64,000 bases of DNA from Micromonospora violae (lineage in GTDB: Bacteria > Actinomycetota > Actinomycetes > Mycobacteriales > Micromonosporaceae): positions 6,014,001-6,078,000 of the forward strand of contig NZ_SHKK01000001.1 of assembly GCF_004217135.1 (NCBI RefSeq), written 5' to 3'. The translations under genes were made by a program, and so were the position numbers. How positions within the stretch are numbered: the first letter of the stretch is position 1; each line of letters opens with the position of its first letter. This document shows, one piece after another, positions 24,207 to 34,643 of the stretch. Under the pieces are notes generated by a model. The model was not told the DNA's origin, did no database searches, and saw only the letters and a program-made list of their open reading frames with translations.

Positions 24207-26615
24207 TCAGGAGATGCGGATCTTGGTGTTGATGCCGTCCTGCTCCAGCACCTTGATCTTGGTGCCGGTGGCCGGGAGCTTGACGCCGTGGTTCGGCAGC
24301 TCCGGGTACCAGTACTGCTTGGTGTCGTCGAACAGCGGCTGCGCCGCCTGGCCGCGGATGTACTCGGCCCGGCTGTTGAGGTGCAGCGTGAACGAGTCGG
24401 CCTTCTTCAGGCTGAACGGCGCGTCGTAGACCTGGACGCGGGCCCGCCACGGAGCACCGGTCAGGTTGTAGATCGGCTGCGGGTGCGCGTCGATGATCAT
24501 GTTGCGACCCTCACCCGGGTGCGCGAACGTGTCGTTGTCCGCCCACCGCAGGTTCCAGTACGAGATCAGCAGACCCTCCTGGTACGCGTAGTGGTCCACG
24601 TAGTCCGGGCGGGTGTTCGAGTAGCCGAAGAAGTACGGGCCGGTCTTGAGGTACTTGTCGTACGAGATGTACGACCGGGTGCCCGCGATGTAGAAGTTCT
24701 CGAACTCGCGGGTGTACGTGGCCGCGACGATCTCGAAGCCACCGGCCAGGGTCCAGCCGGGCGCGCCGGTCTCGGCACCCTCGGAGAGCACGGTCTGGCC
24801 GTCCGCGGTCACGGTGATGGCGTCACCGTAGAAGCCGCCTTCGGACACACCGCCGTCGGTCTGGTAGCGCAGCCGGAACTGCGCGACCTTGCCCGCCAGC
24901 GCGTCCAGCGGGATGTTGATGTCGACCCACTGGTCGTTGCTGGTGCCGTCGAGCGCCGGACGTCCGGGAGAGATCTCCGGAATCGGCTGGCCGTTGACGG
25001 TGCCCGGCATCGGCGTCCAGGTCTGGCCGCCGTCGGTGGACGCCTCGAAGAACATGTAGTCGAAGCCGGCCTCGATGCTGTAGCGGCCCTTCATCGACAG
25101 CGCCGCCGTCGACTTCCCGGTGAGGTCCAGGGTGCGGGTCAGCGTGCTGTTGAGGTCGTCCTCGTTGCCGGAGAAGAACTGCTTGCTGCCCTCGGCCGGC
25201 GCGCCGTTCTCGAAGGTGTACTCCCGCTTCGGGAGAACGACCATGACGGCCTGGGCCTCCGGCGAGTTGTACTCCTGCGGGCCGAGCGTCAAGGTCTTCT
25301 TCTGCCCGGCAACGACCACCTCGTAGTCGAGCCAGCCGAGCTGGAACTTGTTCCACGCGCCGAGGTCGCCACCACGATCGCCGATGCCGGCGTCGTTCTT
25401 GGCGCCGAGCCGGCTCTGGGCCATCAGGGTCCAGTGCTCGTTGTTGTTGTCGCCACCGTTGATCACGTTGTAGTCGTCCGGCAGGCCGAGGTCGTGGCCG
25501 TACTCGTGGTAGAAGACGCTACGGCCGCCGTTCTCGGGCTGAACCGTGTAGTCACCGATCCAGACGCCGGTGTTGCCGATCTGGGTGCCGCCGGCCGGGA
25601 AGTTGACCGGACCGGTGCTGCCCTGGTCGGACGCGAAGGCGTACCAACGGTGGCTCCAGATGGCGTCCTCACCCTGGTGCGGGTCACCGTCGGCCTCGTC
25701 ACCGCCGGAGTGGACGATCTGGAAGTGGTCGATGTAGCCGTCCGGCTCGTTGAAGTCGCCGTCCGAGTCGAAGTCGTACCGGTCCCACTCGTCCATCGAC
25801 TTGACGTCGGCGGCGATCTCCTCGTCGGTGCGACCGGCGGCCTTCTGGTCGGCAACCCACTGGTTCGCGGCGTCGCGGACGAGGTTCCAGGTGTTGGTGC
25901 AGACGTTCGAGGCGCACGGGTAGCCGCCGGAGCGACCGTAGCGGGCCTCGTTGTACTTGACCTTGACCCAGTCGGTGACCTCACCCTCGACGCTGTAGCG
26001 GCCCGAGGACTGGGCCTCGTAGTACTGCTTCAGCGACTCGTCACCGGGGTTGGTGCCGAAGTAGAGCTGCCGGTAGTGGTCCGCGTTGAAGTCCGGCTGC
26101 CAGATGGTGGAGTTGTCCACCGCTCGGTTGGGGGCCGGGATCTCGTTGTGGAGCGGGCCGTCGAAGCGGGTCGGACCGGCGGTGTCCGGGTCAGTGTCCT
26201 GATCCGGGTAGTTGGGGTGCCGCTCGTTACCGAACTCGGCCAGGATCACGAAGATCTTGTCGGTGCGCTCCCGGGAGAGCTCGACGTACTGATCCTCGGT
26301 CGAGGTCGCACTCGACTTGGCCATGCGGCCGTTGGTCCCCTTGGCCTGGGTCTTGCCAACCTTGACGACCGTGCTGCCGTTGATCTTCTGCGCCTTGGAC
26401 TTGCCGGTCAGGACCTCGCTCAGGCCCTCCTGGCGCAGAGCGCGCCGCTTGTCCTCCAGCGGGTTCGGCAGATCATGGTCCACATGGGCGGGCTCGGCCG
26501 CCGACGGCGCGGCCGTCGGCAACTTCGGCTGTGGCGCGGCGCTGGCGGACGGTCCGAACGCCAGGCCTGTCGCCGTCAGTGAGAGCCCGAGCAGACCCAC
26601 TGCGACTTTGCGCAC
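24207..26615 (-). CDS. Secreted M6-family metalloprotease (immune inhibitor A-like), copy 1
   Basis: 802 aa zinc peptidase. The signal peptide (residues 1-27, ending near ASA) is followed by a propeptide-like region and the M6 catalytic domain with H370-E-x2-H374-x2-G-x2-D380 (HEYGHDLGLPD). Calcium-type D/E-rich loops (DFDSDGDFNEPDGYIDH) and C-terminal beta-sandwich regions follow. The GTG at 26615 is preceded by GGAGG. Probably degrades extracellular protein. It lies 318 bp downstream of a second M6 gene on the same strand, and each has its own terminator. Confidence 0.92.
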   Translation of the reverse strand: MRKVAVGLLGLSLTATGLAFGPSASAAPQPKLPTAAPSAAEPAHVDHDLPNPLEDKRRALRQEGLSEVLTGKSKAQKINGSTVVKVGKTQAKGTNGRMAKSSATSTEDQYVELSRERTDKIFVILAEFGNERHPNYPDQDTDPDTAGPTRFDGPLHNEIPAPNRAVDNSTIWQPDFNADHYRQLYFGTNPGDESLKQYYEAQSSGRYSVEGEVTDWVKVKYNEARYGRSGGYPCASNVCTNTWNLVRDAANQWVADQKAAGRTDEEIAADVKSMDEWDRYDFDSDGDFNEPDGYIDHFQIVHSGGDEADGDPHQGEDAIWSHRWYAFASDQGSTGPVNFPAGGTQIGNTGVWIGDYTVQPENGGRSVFYHEYGHDLGLPDDYNVINGGDNNNEHWTLMAQSRLGAKNDAGIGDRGGDLGAWNKFQLGWLDYEVVVAGQKKTLTLGPQEYNSPEAQAVMVVLPKREYTFENGAPAEGSKQFFSGNEDDLNSTLTRTLDLTGKSTAALSMKGRYSIEAGFDYMFFEASTDGGQTWTPMPGTVNGQPIPEISPGRPALDGTSNDQWVDINIPLDALAGKVAQFRLRYQTDGGVSEGGFYGDAITVTADGQTVLSEGAETGAPGWTLAGGFEIVAATYTREFENFYIAGTRSYISYDKYLKTGPYFFGYSNTRPDYVDHYAYQEGLLISYWNLRWADNDTFAHPGEGRNMIIDAHPQPIYNLTGAPWRARVQVYDAPFSLKKADSFTLHLNSRAEYIRGQAAQPLFDDTKQYWYPELPNHGVKLPATGTKIKVLEQDGINTKIRIS

Positions 26616-26847
26616 GTGGTACCTCCGGTGTGAGGGAACCGGCCCAACGGGGGTACGGGCCGGTGGGAGATCGATCCCACTAGTGGGACCAATGGTGAAC
26701 TTAGACACTGGCGGGACGGGTGGGAAGACGGTCGCGTCGATTTGTTGCAAGATTTTGTTGGGAATGCTTTTCACCGTCACACACCTGCGCTTCATCAGCC
26801 ACGCTGACCAGCGACGATTGGCTCGATCCCGTATACAGCGACCCATT

Positions 26848-26864
26848 TCGATCAATTTGATCGA
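26848..26864. promoter_or_regulatory. Palindromic operator-like site
   Basis: TCGATCAA-T-TTGATCGA, a perfect 8-bp inverted repeat in the relatively AT-rich 317-bp gap between the two M6 genes. It lies upstream of copy 1 and just beyond the terminator of copy 2. A regulator binding site is the simplest reading. Confidence 0.45.
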
Positions 26865-26873
26865 TGTACGCCA

Positions 26874-26907
26874 GTGGGGCCGGCAGCGTCTCCGCCACCG
26901 GCCCCAC
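26874..26907 (-). terminator. Hairpin terminator of M6 copy 2
   Basis: A 10-bp perfect stem (26874-26883 with 26898-26907) with a 14-nt loop, 25 bases after the stop codon at 26933. Confidence 0.75.
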
Positions 26908-26932
26908 CGTCAGTTGCCGAGCTGCGAATCCG

Positions 26933-29728
26933 TTACTTCTTCGCCGGGGTGACGAAGATCGTGGCGGACGAGTTGTCAGCGGCCGCCTTCTTGATGGTGA
27001 GCGAGACGCCGTAGTTCACGCCCTCGTCGCCGGGGTTGCCGGTGCCCAGCACGATCGCTCCACCGCCCAGGGTCACGCCGTAGAACTCCGGCGCCGGGCT
27101 GCCGTCCGGGTTGGTGACCCGGGTGGTGTACGGCGCGTTGTCCCGCGACGGCAGGACCACCGACGCGTCGTTGTCCCGGGCGTACGCGGCACCGTCGCGC
27201 ATCTCGATGCCCGGGTACCAGCCCTGGGCGTCGGTGAACTTCTTCACCGGCGGCAGCCCCTTGAACTGCGTGCAGTACTCGCTGTACGGCTCGTCCGCCG
27301 CCTCCAGGCACTCCTTGAACGGGTACGTCCGCTGCAAGGTGAAGGCCGCGTTCGACGACTGCGGACGGCTGGGCAGATTGTCCGTCACCGACGGGTCCTT
27401 CACCGCCGCCTCGCCGGTACGGCGGTACGGGTCGAAGTGCGAGTCGACGATGAGCAGGCCGCCCTTCGCGCCGTAGCTGGGCAGCGCGGTCATCTGCCCG
27501 GTGACGTGGTTGACGTCGCCGAGGGCGGTGTCCCGGTACCAGACCAGCATGCCCGGCGCGTTGTACTTGATCCGGTCGACCTTCCACGCGTCGCGCGAGT
27601 AGATGGTGTCGTAGGTGTACTGCAGGCCCGCGTCGAAGCCGTCGAAGTTGCGCCACTCCGCCAGGTAGTACTGGGCGTGGACCTCGGTGCCGCTGTCGAT
27701 CACCCAGCCCTCGCCGGTGGTGTCGACGAAGGTGCCGCCGGTGGCCGTCCAGCCGTTGGCGCCGCCCTCGACGTCGTCACTCCAGGTGGTGGCGCCGCCG
27801 CCGGTGACCGAGAAGTCGTCGACGAACCAGTTGCGCTCCTCGAACGCCTCGTCGGTGGCGAGGCGCAGCCGCAGCTGCACGGTCGTCCCGGCGTACGCCG
27901 ACAAGTCGACGTAGTCGTGCCGCCAGCCGTCGGTGCTGCCGGTCAGACCGTACTTCTTGCCGCCGAAGTCGTTCATCCGGCCGTTCGGGTCGCCGTAGTT
28001 GTCCGGCGTGGTGACCACGGTGCCGGCCTCGTCGTAGACCTTCTGCTCGGTCCAGGTCGTGCCGCCGTCGGTGGAGAGCTCGACGAAGCCGTAGTCCCAG
28101 TCCTCCTCGATGATGTAGTTGTTCCACATCCAGAACTTCGAGTCGGCGGCCGCCGGCACGTCGACCGAGCGGCTGAGCTTGACGTCGGCCCACTCCTGGT
28201 CGTTGTTGCTGTGCCACATCTTGGTGCCGCTGTGTGGCGTGGCGAACGTCGTCACCTTGTCCGGCAGGTCGACCTTGATACCGTCCTCGGAGTCGATCGG
28301 CGTACGCGACGTCTGACCGAGCTTCACCTCACGCGGGTTCGACCCGGGGCGGATGGTCAGCGGGTCGGCCCAGCCGAGCACCCACTTGTCCCAGATGCCC
28401 ATGTGCGTGGGCAGCGCCTGGAAGATCTCACCCGAGTGCGATCCGGATGCCATCAGGTCCCAGAAGTCCACGTCGGAGTCGGCGTTGCCGGACGTGTCGT
28501 AGAGGTCCGGTAGGCCCAGGTCGTGGCCGAATTCGTGGGCGAAGACGCCGACGCCGGCGTCCTCCGGCTGCACGATGTAGTTCGACACCTTGAGGTCGGT
28601 GCCCGGGATGGTGTAGCCACCCGGAACCGAGGAGGAGTGCGCCCAGACGGCGTACACACCCTGGTCGCCGCCGCCGCTCGACTTGCCCTTGCCAGCGTGC
28701 ACCAGCACGAGGTGGTCGATCACGCCGTCCGGCTCGAAGAAGTTGCCGTCACCGTCGCGGTCGGCCTGGTCCTCGATGTCGTAGTCGGCCCACGGGAAGT
28801 CCGGGTCCTTCGCGGCGAGTGCCTCGATCGCGTCGCCCGCCAGGCGACCGGCGCCGGCCGGGTTGTCCGGGTGGCCGTTCATCGACTGCTCCCGGCCGGG
28901 GACCCAGTTGCCCTCCGCGTCCTGGGTGCAGCGGTTGGCCGCGTACCAGCCCTCCGAGTGCGGCACGGTGATCCACGGGCTGGCCTGCCCGTCCACCGTG
29001 TACGCGTTCTTGGACATCTCCAGGTACATGTTGTGCATCGTGCGACCGGAGAGGTCGATGCCCTTCTTGCCGTCCGGGCCCTTCAGGTCCGTGCGGACCC
29101 GCTCGGTGATGCCCTTCTTGCTGTAGAGCATCTTGTTGTAGTGCTGCGGCGAGAAGTCCGGCACCCACATCGAATTGTTGTCCTTGTGGGGCAACCTCGC
29201 CGGGTCCGGTATCTTGTTGTGCTTCGGCCCGTTCTGCACGGTGCCGGGGACGCAGGTGCGGTCCTCGAACACCGTCTTGGGGACCATCACGTTGGTGAAG
29301 TCGTCGTTGGCGTTGTTGTTGAACTCCACCAGCAGCGTGAGCAGCTTCGCCGTCTGGGTGGTCGGCGCCTTCTTGAACTGGCGGGGGTTCTTGCCCGTCT
29401 TCAGCGACTGGGCCTCGGCCTTGGCCAGCTGCCGTGCCGTCACCGGGTTGCCCCGGGCGTGCTTCTGGTCGAACTGGCGCGCGGACTCCGCGGCAGGGGT
29501 GTAGATGCCACCCTTGCCCTTCACCTCACGGCCGGTGGTGTCCGGCTGCACCTCGGGCTCGGCGTAGTTGATGTAGTACTCATCCGCACCGATCACCGCC
29601 CGGGGGGTGCTGGACGGCGTCTGGGCAGCCGCGCTGCCACTCACGGTCAGTGACGTGGCCGCGAGGGCGATGACGGGCAGCGCGACGAGTAGTCGTCGAC
29701 GCGACCCCGGATGGGAGTTTCTGTTCAT
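26933..29728 (-). CDS. Secreted M6-family metalloprotease (immune inhibitor A-like), copy 2
   Basis: 931 aa. A signal peptide (about residues 1-35, with RRRLL and a long hydrophobic core) is followed by a propeptide, the catalytic motif H398-E-x2-H402 (HEFGHDLGLPD), an acidic calcium-type segment (DRDGDGNFFEPDGVIDH) and C-terminal domains typical of immune inhibitor A. The ATG at 29728 has GGAG 5 bases upstream. A paralogue of the downstream gene; the two differ throughout, so duplication is old or they were acquired separately. Confidence 0.92.
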   Translation of the reverse strand: MNRNSHPGSRRRLLVALPVIALAATSLTVSGSAAAQTPSSTPRAVIGADEYYINYAEPEVQPDTTGREVKGKGGIYTPAAESARQFDQKHARGNPVTARQLAKAEAQSLKTGKNPRQFKKAPTTQTAKLLTLLVEFNNNANDDFTNVMVPKTVFEDRTCVPGTVQNGPKHNKIPDPARLPHKDNNSMWVPDFSPQHYNKMLYSKKGITERVRTDLKGPDGKKGIDLSGRTMHNMYLEMSKNAYTVDGQASPWITVPHSEGWYAANRCTQDAEGNWVPGREQSMNGHPDNPAGAGRLAGDAIEALAAKDPDFPWADYDIEDQADRDGDGNFFEPDGVIDHLVLVHAGKGKSSGGGDQGVYAVWAHSSSVPGGYTIPGTDLKVSNYIVQPEDAGVGVFAHEFGHDLGLPDLYDTSGNADSDVDFWDLMASGSHSGEIFQALPTHMGIWDKWVLGWADPLTIRPGSNPREVKLGQTSRTPIDSEDGIKVDLPDKVTTFATPHSGTKMWHSNNDQEWADVKLSRSVDVPAAADSKFWMWNNYIIEEDWDYGFVELSTDGGTTWTEQKVYDEAGTVVTTPDNYGDPNGRMNDFGGKKYGLTGSTDGWRHDYVDLSAYAGTTVQLRLRLATDEAFEERNWFVDDFSVTGGGATTWSDDVEGGANGWTATGGTFVDTTGEGWVIDSGTEVHAQYYLAEWRNFDGFDAGLQYTYDTIYSRDAWKVDRIKYNAPGMLVWYRDTALGDVNHVTGQMTALPSYGAKGGLLIVDSHFDPYRRTGEAAVKDPSVTDNLPSRPQSSNAAFTLQRTYPFKECLEAADEPYSEYCTQFKGLPPVKKFTDAQGWYPGIEMRDGAAYARDNDASVVLPSRDNAPYTTRVTNPDGSPAPEFYGVTLGGGAIVLGTGNPGDEGVNYGVSLTIKKAAADNSSATIFVTPAKK

Positions 29729-29910
29729 GCCACTCCGTTTCTCGGGCAGAGGACGTCGGGCGGATTCGATGTGCGTGAGGCTCCTCGAGGTCGCCCGACC
29801 AGCGAGAAAACTAAATGACGAACAACCCCCCACGGCCGGATCGTGATCGATGCGTTATCTGGTTAACCGGTTTATCACATGGCCCCTGCGGCGTCCTCCA
29901 CAAAAGACAA

Positions 29911-29946
29911 CGGTGGGTGACGGTCCGTCCGGACCGCCACCCACCG
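29911..29946 (-). terminator. Hairpin terminator of acs
   Basis: A 17-bp stem with one mismatch (29911-29927 with 29930-29946), 18 bases beyond the acs stop. The rest of the gap up to 29728 (29729-29910) is relatively AT-rich, with GGTTAACCGGTTTATC near 29861, and should hold the promoter of M6 copy 2. Confidence 0.8.
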
Positions 29947-29964
29947 CTGGGGTACGCCCTCTCG

Positions 29965-31929
<1,965 letters not shown>

Positions 31930-32079
31930 GCCGTGGCTCCTCATCCTCGGGGTGACCTGCGTCTCGATGGCACGAGGGTAGTCGCGGGGACCTCGACCGG
32001 CCACGGCTGCCCACTCCGTCGCGCCGAGTGGCCCCCGCCGCGCGCCCGACGGCCCTGTCCCCGTCCGTCGCGGACGGTT

Positions 32080-32160
32080 CTTGATCAACACGGGTTTCAT
32101 GAAATCGGGGTGTCCGGCTCGCGTGAACCCCCCGATTTCACCAATCCCGTGTTGATCAAG
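32080..32160. repeat. Long imperfect palindrome, family B
   Basis: Outer arms of 15 bp pair perfectly (32080-32094 with 32146-32160; CTTGATCAACACGGG). A symmetric 5-nt mismatch follows, then an 11-bp inner stem (TGAAATCGGGG with its complement, 32100-32110 and 32130-32140) and a 19-nt loop. It lies in the 329-bp divergent region between acs and the Fic-like gene. Shares GATCA in the outer arm with family A, but is otherwise different. Confidence 0.85.
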
Positions 32161-32246
32161 GCTCGGCCGGCCGGCCAATCGCATCGGGTCGGGTGGTCCG
32201 GGTCGCGATGCGGGCGGGTGGGGCCCGCCGGGTCGGGTCGGGTCGT

Positions 32247-32252
32247 TAGCGT
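32247..32252 (+). promoter_or_regulatory. -10 box of leaderless type, Fic-like gene
   Basis: TAGCGT, 6 bases before the GTG at 32259; no ribosome binding site. Confidence 0.55.
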
Positions 32253-32258
32253 GGCGGG

Positions 32259-33005
32259 GTGACCACCGACCCGCTCGCGCCCCTGCTCGCGCTCGCCGAC
32301 ATCGCCGCCGCCGTCGAGCAGGCCCGCGAGCGGTTCGACCAGGCGCTCGGGCATCGGGCGCTGCGCCGCCACGGGGGACAGGTCGCCGCCGAGGTCAGCC
32401 TGCGCTCGGCGGTCGCCAGCGCGGCTCTCGAAGGGGCTGACCACGAGCGCGAGGCGGTCCGGGCCGGCACTGTGACCGACCCGGTGCTCCAGGGTGCGCT
32501 GCGGGTCGCCGGGGCGCTGCCGGGCCTCAGCGAGCTCTGGCCGAAGGCACCCCGCCAGGCGCTCGCGAAGCTGCACGTGCTCGCCGCCCGCGACCTGGTG
32601 TCGGAAGCCGAGCTGGGCCGCCCGGTGGCCGACCCCGTGGTCGCCACCCGGCTGGACGGGCTGGCCGGTCTCGTCGCCGGCGGCACGAAGGTCTCCCCGT
32701 TGGTGCTCGCCGCGGTCGTACACGGGGAGTTGCTGAACCTACGCCCGTTCGCCGGGCCGTCCGGTGTGGTGGCCCGCGGAGCCGCCCGGCTGGTGCTGCT
32801 CGCCAGCGGCCTCGACCCGCGCGGGCTGCTCGCCGTCGACGTCGGGCACCGTGAGAGGGAGCCCGAGTACGTCGGCGCGGCCGGTGCCTTCGCCACCGGC
32901 ACCCCGGACGGGCTGCGCTCCTGGCTACGCCACTACATGGCCGCCGTCGAGGTCGGCGCCGACCAGCTCACCACCATCGGAGACGAAATCCTAGCCACCA
33001 CCTGA
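32259..33005 (+). CDS. Fic-fold protein with degenerate active site
   Basis: 248 aa. The segment [20 protein letters not shown] (about residues 151-170) aligns with the Fic core helix and motif, but HPFxxGNGR reads [12 protein letters not shown]: the catalytic histidine, the acidic residue and the asparagine are lost. Near the N-terminus S54-x3-E58-G59 matches the Fic inhibitory motif (S/T)x3E(G/N). It is therefore probably a non-AMPylating member of the Fic superfamily, often labelled only as a putative oxidoreductase in actinobacteria. Role unknown. Neighbours acs and HAD-IB are a common actinobacterial grouping. Confidence 0.7.
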   Translation: MTTDPLAPLLALADIAAAVEQARERFDQALGHRALRRHGGQVAAEVSLRSAVASAALEGADHEREAVRAGTVTDPVLQGALRVAGALPGLSELWPKAPRQALAKLHVLAARDLVSEAELGRPVADPVVATRLDGLAGLVAGGTKVSPLVLAAVVHGELLNLRPFAGPSGVVARGAARLVLLASGLDPRGLLAVDVGHREREPEYVGAAGAFATGTPDGLRSWLRHYMAAVEVGADQLTTIGDEILATT

Positions 33006-33042
33006 CCAGCCCCGCCGTCCCCAACCCGGCCCCGCCCCGCCC

Positions 33043-33180
33043 GCGCGCCCCGCTACCCCGGCCGCAGCCGGCTGCACGGCGTCGCCCCACCAGCGCGCCC
33101 CGCTACCCCGGCCGCAGCCGGCTGCGCCACGTCGCCCCGCCAGCGCGCCCCGCTACCCCGGCCGCAGCCGGCTGCGCCGC
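33043..33180. repeat. 50-bp tandem repeat, 2.8 copies
   Basis: Units start at 33043, 33093 and 33143 with an exact 50-bp period and very few differences. Each contains GCAGCCGGCTGC, a perfect 12-bp palindrome. The third copy is truncated and runs directly into repeat A copy 2. No gene. Confidence 0.9.
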
Positions 33181-33255
33181 GTCGATCATGGAGTTGTGGT
33201 GCCCCGCAAAAGGTGCAGATGCGTCGAACGTGCCCACCGCAACTCCTTGATCGAC
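33181..33255. repeat. Palindromic repeat family A, copy 2
   Basis: Arms 33181-33201 and 33235-33255 (21 nt each, two imperfect pairs), centre 33 nt, total 75 bp. The left flank is C-rich tandem repeat; the right flank (33256-33301) is G-rich. Lies between the convergent Fic-like and HAD-IB genes. Confidence 0.9.
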
Positions 33256-33301
33256 GCTAGGGGCGGTGGGGCGGGGTGGGTCGGGCGGTGGGTGGGGTGG
33301 G

Positions 33302-34105
33302 TTAGGCGGTGGTGGCGGCGCGGGTGCGACGGTGTCGGCCGTACCAGGCGATGCCGATCGCCACACCTACCCCGACGCCCAGGGCCGCCGCGGCCACCGG
33401 GACCGCGGGTCGCTCCCGCAGGCGCCGACCCAGCGGAATCGGGTGCCGGAACTCCAGCACCGGCCACGCGTTCTCCGAGGCCAGCTTGCGTAGCTGCCGG
33501 TCCGGGTTGACCACGCTCGGGTGGCCGACGCACTCCAGCAGCGGGCGATCGCTGTACGAGTCGGAATAGGCGTACGAATCAGCCAGGTCGTAGTCCCGGG
33601 CGGCGGCCAACTCGCTGACCGCCTCGACCTTGCTCGGGCCGGCCGCGTAGAACTCGACCTCACCGCTGTACCGGCCGTCCCGCACCGTCATCCGGGTGGC
33701 GATCACGTCGGTCACCCCGAGCAACTCGCCGATCGGCCGGACCATCTCCTCGCCCGACGCCGACACCAGCACCACGTCCCGCCCTGCCGCCTGGTGCTCC
33801 TCGATCAGGGCGGCGGCTTCGGCGTACACATAGGGGTTGATCAGCTCGTGCAGTGTCTCCGCGACGATCTGGCGGACCTGCTCCACCTGCCAGCCCTTGC
33901 AGAGCGCGGCCAGGTAGTCCCGTGTTCGGGCCATGGTCTGCTCGTCGGTGCCGCCCAGCCGGAACATCAGCTGCGCGTACGCCGACTTGACCACGTCACG
34001 CCGGGTGATCAGCCCATCCCGGTAGAACGGCCTACCGAACGCCAGGGCGCTCGACTTGGCGATGACGGTCTTGTCCAGATCGAAGAAAGCGGCACTTCGG
34101 CCCAC
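33302..34105 (-). CDS. HAD-IB family phosphatase
   Basis: 267 aa, SerB-like HAD subfamily IB hydrolase with nucleophile D9 and acid D11 (FFDLDKTVI), motif II S in VLVSASGEE and the acidic motif near DSYSDRPLLE. A C-terminal hydrophobic helix (about 235-255) with a basic tail suggests membrane attachment. The substrate could be a phospholipid intermediate or phosphoserine; the sequence does not decide. The GTG start has a TAGACT box 8 bases upstream and no ribosome binding site. Confidence 0.88.
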   Translation of the reverse strand: MGRSAAFFDLDKTVIAKSSALAFGRPFYRDGLITRRDVVKSAYAQLMFRLGGTDEQTMARTRDYLAALCKGWQVEQVRQIVAETLHELINPYVYAEAAALIEEHQAAGRDVVLVSASGEEMVRPIGELLGVTDVIATRMTVRDGRYSGEVEFYAAGPSKVEAVSELAAARDYDLADSYAYSDSYSDRPLLECVGHPSVVNPDRQLRKLASENAWPVLEFRHPIPLGRRLRERPAVPVAAAALGVGVGVAIGIAWYGRHRRTRAATTA

Positions 34106-34113
34106 GGCGCGAA

Positions 34114-34119
34114 AGTCTA
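34114..34119 (-). promoter_or_regulatory. -10 box of leaderless type, HAD-IB gene
   Basis: TAGACT on the minus strand, 8 bases before the GTG at 34105. Confidence 0.5.
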
Positions 34120-34218
34120 GCCGGATGGTCTATCGTCGGCGGGTGCCCGGGGTCATGCCACCCCTCAGACCTGCGGGCTGGCAGCATCATCTCCGCTCCG
34201 CGTGATGGCGCTCACACT

Positions 34219-34238
34219 CTGCGAGGATAATTTCGCAG
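34219..34238. promoter_or_regulatory. Inverted repeat in low-GC pocket
   Basis: CTGCGA and TCGCAG flank GGATAATT, an AT-rich centre unusual here. It may be an operator or promoter in the otherwise gene-free 34120-34328 stretch, in which I see no ORF or RNA gene I can name. Confidence 0.35.
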
Positions 34239-34328
34239 TGAGTGGAGTCGGCACCACTCGACGTGACGGGCCCGCTCAGGCAGACTTGTCCGTACGACGA
34301 GCATTCACATCCTCGAAACAGGCAGACC

Positions 34329-34426
34329 CTCAGCGGTTGCACCCCCCGTGACCGCTGAGTGGTTCGGCTCGACCCCCCCGGAGCCGAACCTCCGACGACC
34401 CCCGTCTCCCCCCGACGGGGGTCGTC
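34329..34426. other. Three consecutive stem-loops
   Basis: Hairpin 1: 34329-34337 with 34351-34359 (9 bp). Hairpin 2: 34361-34370 with 34381-34390 (10 bp). Hairpin 3: 34394-34406 with 34414-34426 (13 bp). All stems are perfect and the hairpins are separated by only 1-3 bases. Could be a tandem terminator, a structured small RNA or the end of the integrative-element scar. Confidence 0.6.
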
Positions 34427-34500
34427 CCTTTGCCGGGAGCGCTTCCGGCCAGGTGACGGGGTGTCTCCCGGGTCGGCCGGTCGAGGCGACGGGCGGAAAG

Positions 34501-34640
34501 TCAGCGAATCGTCAGCCGAACCCGGTCGGCGTAATCCTCGGGCGTGTGCGTGTACCGGTCCAGCGTCGTCGACGCCTTCTCGTGCCCGACCACCCGCCGC
34601 ACCACGTTGACCGGCACCCCGTCCGTCACCCGCCACGTGA
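34501..34640 (-). pseudogene. Tyrosine recombinase (integrase) C-terminal remnant
   Basis: Read on the minus strand, the frame gives DGVPVNVVRRVVGHEKAST followed by TLDRYTHTPEDYADRV and ends at the stop 34501-34503. This is the end of a phage/ICE-type tyrosine recombinase with the GH motif and the catalytic tyrosine (RYTH). Everything upstream of about residue -45 is missing, so it is a fragment left by deletion. Confidence 0.8.
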
Positions 34641-34643
34641 TGG

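Noticed and set aside
24288..26582. A 764-codon open frame on the plus strand opposite the first M6 protease.
   Set aside because: Val/Arg/Leu-rich without motifs; the opposite strand has a signal peptide and a full zinc-binding motif.
26864..28513. A 549-codon plus-strand open frame opposite the second M6 protease.
   Set aside because: Composition is that of an antisense shadow, with no recognisable domain.
33043..33180. Tandem repeat considered as a CRISPR array.
   Set aside because: The 50-bp units are contiguous with no unique spacers and no cas genes are present.
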